Shown: positions 58,103 through 64,000 of the stretch, piece after piece
How the letters are laid out: the number at the start of each line of letters is the position of its first letter
Numbering within the stretch: position 1 is the first letter of the stretch
Assembly: GCF_029784155.1 (NCBI RefSeq)
Contig: NC_073691.1
Span: 29,479,130-29,543,129, forward strand
Reading direction: 5' to 3'
DNA: 64,000 nt
Source of the DNA: Uranotaenia lowii
Lineage: Eukaryota > Arthropoda > Insecta > Diptera > Culicidae
Translations under genes and position numbers: made by a program
Notes under the pieces: generated by a model
Seen by the model: the letters and a program-made list of their open reading frames with translations, nothing else
Databases searched by the model: none
Told to the model about the DNA's origin: nothing

Positions 58103-58109
58103 CTTTAAC
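58103..58109. other. Target site duplication, left copy
   Basis: CTTTAAC, identical to 58923-58929. Confidence 0.75.
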
Positions 58110-58922
58110 CACAGAGAACAGACATACAAGCTAGCCCACGAAAGTTGTGTAAAAATCCCAACACCCTTTTTGAACCAATTTTTGTCTTTTGGCTGGGCCA
58201 CCAGATGACTCCAAACACTCCTAAGAGAACTGTCAAAACAAAGCTGACTAAGTTTCTGTCAGTTTTCTAAAGGTCGTATGTGCTGCTTAGCATGCTTCAA
58301 GAAAATCGCTGTTGAAGTTCCGTTCGAAACTTGATGAACGAACGTTCATCATGTTGCATGAAAAAAATAATCTTAAAAGTTAGATATTATCTTTTTCATT
58401 CAAATTTGATAGAAATACATAGTTTTAAACAGCTGGATGCTAAAGTGATATTTGAAAGTAACCCGCTTTGAGATGCCTAGAATCAATGCTGCTGGGTAAG
58501 ACTAATCGTCAAGAATGTTTTTGTATTTGACTGGACATAGGTGATGCATTTTCTTACATAAATTACTGTTGCAGAAGTGCGAAAACTTAAACCAAAGCTG
58601 TTACTTATCTTAACAGTCATAGTAGTGCAAAAATAAAGAAAGTGAAATTTCGCCCAGTTAAAAGTAACTCTGATTTCATTTATTTAGCAATACATTAAAG
58701 CCATCCATTTTACAGAGACATTGGATTCATTTTTTGTGAGCTCATATACGATTACGCCTTTTTGAAAACTGGGCACTTCAAAGTTGATTTGTAACTTTTG
58801 AACGGCGCAATAGATGGCACTGTTTGTAGTCAATTTCTAACGTATTTTTTGGGTGATAGCATTTGAAATTTTACACACTTTTTGACGATTTTTTGTTCGA
58901 GCTTGTAAGTCTGTTCTCTGTG
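58110..58922. mobile_element. DNA transposon, 813 bp, CACAGAGAACAGAC termini with 7-bp target duplication
   Basis: Ends CACAGAGAACAGACATACAA (58110) and inverted CACAGAGAACAGACTTACAA (read leftward from 58922), one mismatch in about 23. Flanked on both sides by CTTTAAC. The interior has no transposase frame. A 7-bp duplication is unusual, so I do not assign a superfamily. Confidence 0.82.
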
Positions 58923-58929
58923 CTTTAAC
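58923..58929. other. Target site duplication, right copy
   Basis: CTTTAAC, matching 58103-58109. Confidence 0.75.
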
Positions 58930-60586
58930 TAAATCAATTACGACGGAATGTGGCAAATGTATTTCTTGAAATATGCATAAATATTATGATGGAAAAAAAA
59001 TTCTTCTTAAAGTTGTCTTTAACGCCAAATGTCCGATTGTCTAACAAAAGAAGAATCCTATTTTATCTACTGTTTTCAAAGGAAAGCATCACAAATCTAA
59101 AAAAATCTAAAATTATACTGAATTATAAGTAACTTAATTTTATTTTAGAGATATCAAATTTTGAAACTATTAATTCATGTCTGAAATATAAAGTTCTGTT
59201 CACAAATTTTAAATTTTATTCTGAACTATGATTCAAGAAAGTTATAGATATGCTACTATGACAGTTGAAACAAATTAGAACCAATCAAAAAACTACTCAT
59301 TGAAAACACATCAGAGAAACCTTTTCGCAACTCGCCAGATTCCTTGATAAAGGCAAAATAAATATGCCCGGATGTAGTAAATAAACATCATTTTATTATT
59401 TTTTACACTGAAATCGCCGAGAAACTTTTTCAACATTACTGGATCAGTCGAAAGATAATTTAAATATTCAAAATGAAATCAACTTCACAGAAATTTTCCG
59501 CCAAACATAATTTTTGTTCCGTACTCTTTAATAACGTTGAAAAGGAGCACTTTTGTTCAAGGCAAATATTAAAAAAAAACTCTGGTACATAGTGGCCTTA
59601 TGAGAAATTTAGATCAGATGGAAAAAGGAAAATTTGAATTGTTAAAATGAAAATCAAAAAGCATTAATTTTACAAATTGTGAGAAGAATCCACTATGTAT
59701 TCATTTTGAATATTGAATTTTCGTACGTTGTGTTTAAATTTCAATGCCATGAAGACTGTAGAAACTTTTAAATAATTATATAAGCCTATATTTTATTCTA
59801 ACTAAACATTACCTCCCCACCTGGACACTACAATTATCAGATAGTTCAAGAAACGCGTGTGAATTTTTTCGAGTCATTTACATTTACATTTTAATTCAAG
59901 GAAACACCTGAATCATCTTCTGTTTTTTTGTTAGAATCTTCTTGAAAGTATTTTTAACAGCTTTGGTTTGAGTATCGGTACCACTTCATCAAAAGTTATT
60001 CGTCAATGATTTGGGAAAGAAATTATCCATATATTTCTTTGGGTTGAATTTTTCCAAACATCAGAAGGTATTGTCGAATTTTGCTGTCTCGAAACCCTTT
60101 AAGGTCTCAATAAAAGTTTACAAACTAGGATATGAGATAATTTTACATATTTTCATATGGTTTGGAATCACATAAAGGTATTCAAGAGTATTTCGGAATC
60201 TCTTTTAAACATCTCTAATTTTAAACTACTTTGAAGTTATTAAGAGTGCTATCCTAATAAAGGCTTACCAGATACTTTTAGGAAAAGTGGAACATTTCAA
60301 GAAAAAAAAGCTGGACATCGCCGAAAAAACCGGGACATTTTGGAACTCTTGAAACTTGTTTTTTCCTCCATTCACATATGTTCTTTCAGCTAAAATAGTT
60401 CGTAGAAAGTAGTACAATATGGATAAATAAAGCTTGTATAAAAAATTGAATTCTCTAGAAAATTTCCATCTTTGTTAACTGCGAACACGTCACTCGAAAA
60501 TGTTGTAGTTCAGAGTAATTTAAAATCCAAAATTTGAAGAGTGATTATACATTTTAGACTGCCGTTTCTTGATAATTTATCAAGTT
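58930..60586. other. AT-rich DNA, no gene recognised
   Basis: 59330-59400 carries CGCCAGATTCC and ATGCCCGGATGTAGTAAATAAAC, possibly a decayed fragment of the GCCCGGATTT family. Nothing else stands out. Confidence 0.35.
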
Positions 60587-60588
60587 TA

Positions 60589-61557
60589 AAGCTTAGTTCT
60601 TTTAGAAATGGGACACTTTCATTTGCTAATAGCTCGTTAACTAGTTATTGGATATTAAAAATTTTGACAGCATTTTGTTGCCTGTAAAAAGTACTATTCG
60701 ACCTATTTTTTTCAAAATTTAAAATTTACGCGTTTTTGAGATATGTACGATGCAAGAGAAAAAGAAAAAAATAATTTTGCACAGTTTCCTTTAAAATATG
60801 TCATTATCAAATTGATAGCTGACAAAACCGTTGATTATTCAAAGAATTACTGACTTTTTGTGGTGGATAAGTATGCAAACACTGTCAATAATGTTCACAA
60901 AGTTCAAATCAAGCATTGGAGTGAAGCACATGATCGGCAACAACGGTTAAGGATCATCAAGGAAGTCAAGTCTCATACCAGCATTTTTAATTTTTAATAA
61001 ACGAAAAACTAAGGGTAGATCGCTGAAATGTCCAAAACAATTTTCTCCGATAAGCTGATAGTGTTGCCTAGTGATGACTAATTGAAATCCAACTTCAAAC
61101 ATCCATTTTTTGATAGTTCCAAAGCTCTTAAGCTGTAAAACCGGTACCGAAAAAAAACGTTCAAAAATGTGGTAAAAAATAATCAAATTTGTTCATTTCG
61201 AAACAACTGTATCCACTAAAATGCTTCCAGTTTCCAGTTTCCAGAGAAGTATTGGACCAAAAAGTATCAGAAATTGAAGAAGGAGGGTGAAGCCACCTAA
61301 AATATAGATTTTACGAAGTATAAGTTGGAGAAACTGATCAATACCATGACTGAAAAAAGTGTGCGCCGGCCAATGGGAGATACCACGAATAAAGTAGAAA
61401 TTTCTTAAACAAAAAACGGTAAATATTTTTTTTCAAATTTTTTCATAAAAGATCATAACATTACCTTCTTTTTCTTCATAGAAAGTATCTCGTTCAAACG
61501 AATGGTTTTTTAGATACAGGCATTCGTAACTGTCCCATTTCTAAAAGAACTAAGCTT
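60589..61557 (+). mobile_element. Tc1/mariner-type transposon, 969 bp, decayed, perfect 27-bp terminal repeats
   Basis: Ends AAGCTTAGTTCTTTTAG...ATGGGACA (60589-60615) and its exact inverted copy (61531-61557), flanked by TA at 60587-60588 and 61558-61559. The interior carries a degenerate transposase C-terminus (61220-61410). TA duplication, terminal repeat length and coding relic together support the Tc1/mariner superfamily. The element is shorter than an autonomous copy (usually 1.2 kb or more), so the transposase has been partly deleted. Confidence 0.85.
61220..61410 (+). pseudogene. Remnant of Tc1/mariner transposase C-terminus
   Basis: In frame: NASSFQFPEKYWTKKYQKL, a stop, then KYKLEKLINTMTEKSVRRPM and a final stop. 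This resembles the mosquito-type end in which NxPxxRPIExYW carries the third catalytic acidic residue (Glu), followed by a basic helix and a SV(R/K)RLM tail. The in-frame TAA after EGEAT and the missing upstream DDE regions show it is dead. Confidence 0.6.
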
Positions 61558-61784
61558 TATTCAATTTAACTTGTCCATTCATTCATTGTTAAGTTGAAAA
61601 TAGTTTTTTTCCCTATCTGTAGTCCTGTTTCTTTTTTAACTCAATATTCAACGAATTCTGCTAGGATACCAGAAAAAAATCTTGAGCCATCATCATTTGG
61701 AAGCTTCTTATAGAATATTTGCTTTAATAGAAAAATATATTTACATCTCTTAACTGAACCCAATTGTAATGGTAATACTATGAT

Positions 61785-62195
61785 AAGCTTGCCAAATTGC
61801 CCGTTTTTACCCGTATATGCCAGGATTCCGTCAAAAAATAGATATTGAACAGGTTTATTCACTTTATTTCCAAAACTGAACAAAAAAGCTTAAAATGAGT
61901 TGTTATTTTTTTAAATTTTGCATCCAAAAACGATTTTTTTAGCATAAGATCCAAACAATCATGAATATATTTTCGGAAACATAAAATATGATAATGATAT
62001 ACGAAAATCTGCTGATGTGTTTTGATGTAAAAATATATTTTCAAGTTAATTCTTTTTAATTGATATTGAATAAACCCGTAGTTTTGGCAAAATTTGCCAG
62101 AATATTGCCCGGATTGTGGGTTTAAAAGTTTAGAAATAAGATGCCCGGATTTTGCCTGTTTCGGATATGTCTGGAATATATTCTGGCAACCTTAA
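61785..62195 (+). mobile_element. GCCCGGATTT repeat family, copy 3 (411 bp)
   Basis: Left end AAGCTTGCCAAATTGCCCG; right end TTCTGGCAACCTTAA, inverted to the AAGGTTGCCAGA start seen in copy 2. Shared interior blocks TTATTCACTTTATTTCC, ATCATGAATATATTTTCGGAA and GATGCCCGGATTTTGCC. Probably a MITE with ~12-bp terminal inverted repeats. Confidence 0.7.
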
Positions 62196-63275
62196 ATGCT
62201 AAATAATAGACGAATCATTAAACCTTGTCTTAAACAAACTTAAAAAAATACTACAAACATTATATTTTAATGATTTTCTGTGCTGTGCTGTGCTGAACCA
62301 AATAATTTAAATTGAGTCTGAATTTATCCAGAGTAAGTCAGTGAATTTCCATAAAGTGTTACCTGTTTCATTTTTACAGCTTTATCGGTGAATGTCGTGT
62401 TCTTCAAGTAAGAACATATTCAGTTTTGAAAATCATAAATTGATGAAAGAAGATGAGAAAAAAATACAGGAGTTGAAAATGATCGAGGAGAGATTTTATA
62501 AGAATCGTTTTCATAACATAGCATGGGTCAACTATTTAAAAGCGGTAAATCGTAGAAGGTTGCAAGTCTACCACACAAATTTTCACGGGAGAATCGGGTC
62601 ATTTTGGAAAAAAAAGCGGTACGGCGCTTTTGCGGGATAAATGGCAACCCTATCTTAATACCAATAATTATGAATATTTTAAAAGGTTTATAATTATCAG
62701 AAGAGTAAAATGACTGCCAAGCCCCTTCAAGTGCCCTTAACATGAAGAGCAGCCTTGAATAGTCTTGAAAGTTTTTAAAAGCTTCTTGAACCATTTGCAT
62801 ATGTAAATGACAAACGAAAACAGTTCATGGAAAATGTAACAAAAAAGTCACAGATCGAATGGAAAACGAATTTTAAAGAATCTTTAAAACCATGCCTAAA
62901 AAGCCTTAAAATATGCTTAATTAACATTAATTTTTAAATAAGTGAACAAAATATATGAATGACGGAATCTACTTCATACATTTTATCAATATCAACATGT
63001 TGCATTTTTGATTTATCTTTAATATATTTTTAACGCTATCAATTTTAAATTATAAACGATAAACTTTGGATGAGCAAACAGTCAATGACCACGGATGATA
63101 TTCTTAACTGCTGAATCGCGGTTCAAATAGAGAGAAGGAGAAATAGAAAATTACCTTTGGTTTATTAAAACAGTGATTACAGTTTTTATAATGGTTTTTT
63201 ACTTATTTTGTAACAGTACTGATAATTTTCGTATTTATTAAATCTAAGTAAAGAAGTTTGTAAAAATATGCACAG
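62196..63275. other. AT-rich DNA, no gene recognised
   Basis: An 82-codon plus frame at 62392-62640 (containing KMIEERFYKNRFHNIAWVNY) is charged but resembles no family I know. Otherwise featureless. Confidence 0.35.
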
Positions 63276-64000
63276 TAGGGTGGCTCAAAATTGTACTATG
63301 TCTGGGATTTTGAGGGCTAAAGCTTCAAGTGATAGCTTAGGGTGTAAGAAACAATATTTTATACAGCGATGACTCAGAAAAATGATTTTTGGAGGTCGCA
63401 CTGGTTCGATTTTTTGAAAAAGGCCATTTTTTCGACATTTTGTCTTAATAACATTTTCAGATTTTGAAAAAGTATCAAACATGTGTCTCTAATATTTTCT
63501 AAATTTTCTTTATAATGTAAGTTTTAAACTTAAAGTTTATTGGGACTATTTTGGACTCTCAATTGGCATGTATGATTTTTTGAATTACGCAATACTATGA
63601 TTTTTTGTAAAAAAAAAATATTTAAATTTACAAAAAAGTGTACTTTGGATTGAGATTTTTAATCAATATTGAATTCTTAAGATGTGCGAAGTTATGATGT
63701 GCAACTTTGAAGAAGAAAGTGTAAAGCTATGACTTGTCGTTTTAAAGTGATTCAAGTTTCACTGCGGAAAAAGTCACAATTTTCAAATTTTTGCTAAGAA
63801 TTGCTTTATATTATGATGTGGATGAGTTCCAAGCAATCTAAGAACCAAATAAACTCCTGATATTAATTTTTTTCATATTTTTATCGATTTTAAAATCACC
63901 AGAAAGAACCATTCCAAGTTTCTAGATTTTTTAATTGATTGAAGGTCGTGTTACCCATACTTGGGGTGACGGTTTGGTCATCACATTCGAATGTGTTATG
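63276..64000 (+). mobile_element. Possible transposon left end, CAGTAGGGTGGCTCAAAATT, running off the window
   Basis: The phrase resembles the terminus of a common insect small-element type, and non-coding repeat-like text follows (GGTCGCACTGGTTCGATTTTTTG). No matching inverted end lies within the window, so identity and limits are unproven. Confidence 0.3.

Overview
This window reads as nuclear DNA of a large-genome insect. A dipteran of the mosquito type is my best guess. That rests on AT-rich sequence, very little coding DNA, a dense mix of small inverted-repeat transposons and tRNA-derived SINEs, and long minisatellites; no single diagnostic gene fixes the taxon. I can support one host gene. 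Most of the long open frames are translations of tandem repeats and are not genes.

The gene is on the minus strand. Its last two coding exons are 37830-37447 and 34007-33073, joined by a phase-1 intron of about 3.4 kb. They encode 438 visible C-terminal residues, low in complexity (His/Ala, Asn, acidic and Ser/Pro runs), ending in WRPY, the Groucho-recruiting tail of Runt-domain (Runx) transcription factors. I found no Runt domain in the window, so the DNA-binding exons should lie beyond 64 kb. That would make the upstream intron at least about 26 kb and place a 4.6 kb minisatellite inside the pre-mRNA.

Layout: 1-1860, two adjoining minisatellites (9-bp, then 13-bp unit). 3.4-4.3 kb, a decayed non-LTR retrotransposon. 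4.3-4.7 kb, an LTR-like segment with a tRNA-Lys-type primer binding site. 6.0-7.1, 12.5-14.1 and 20.5-22.0 kb, three blocks of one ~73-bp dimeric satellite. 9.2-10.1 and 10.4-10.9 kb, inverted-repeat elements. 15.45-17.59 kb, a hAT-like element with a perfect 8-bp target duplication and another transposon nested inside. 22-32.6 kb, SINEs, a ~430-bp repeat family and TA-flanked MITEs. 33.0-37.9 kb, the Runx-type exons and intron; the intron carries a SINE-linked hexanucleotide array interrupted by a MITE. 38.1-42.7 kb, the 9-bp minisatellite again, in the opposite orientation to the copy at the left edge. 42.7-64 kb, presumed upstream intron or flank with further mobile elements, including a decayed Tc1/mariner element with perfect 27-bp terminal repeats.

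The parts do not work together as a pathway. The window is the 3' end of a developmental regulator in repeat-rich DNA. The most informative signals are transposon boundaries (terminal repeats plus target duplications), nesting order, and the internal structure of the satellites. All family names are from recognition without database searches.
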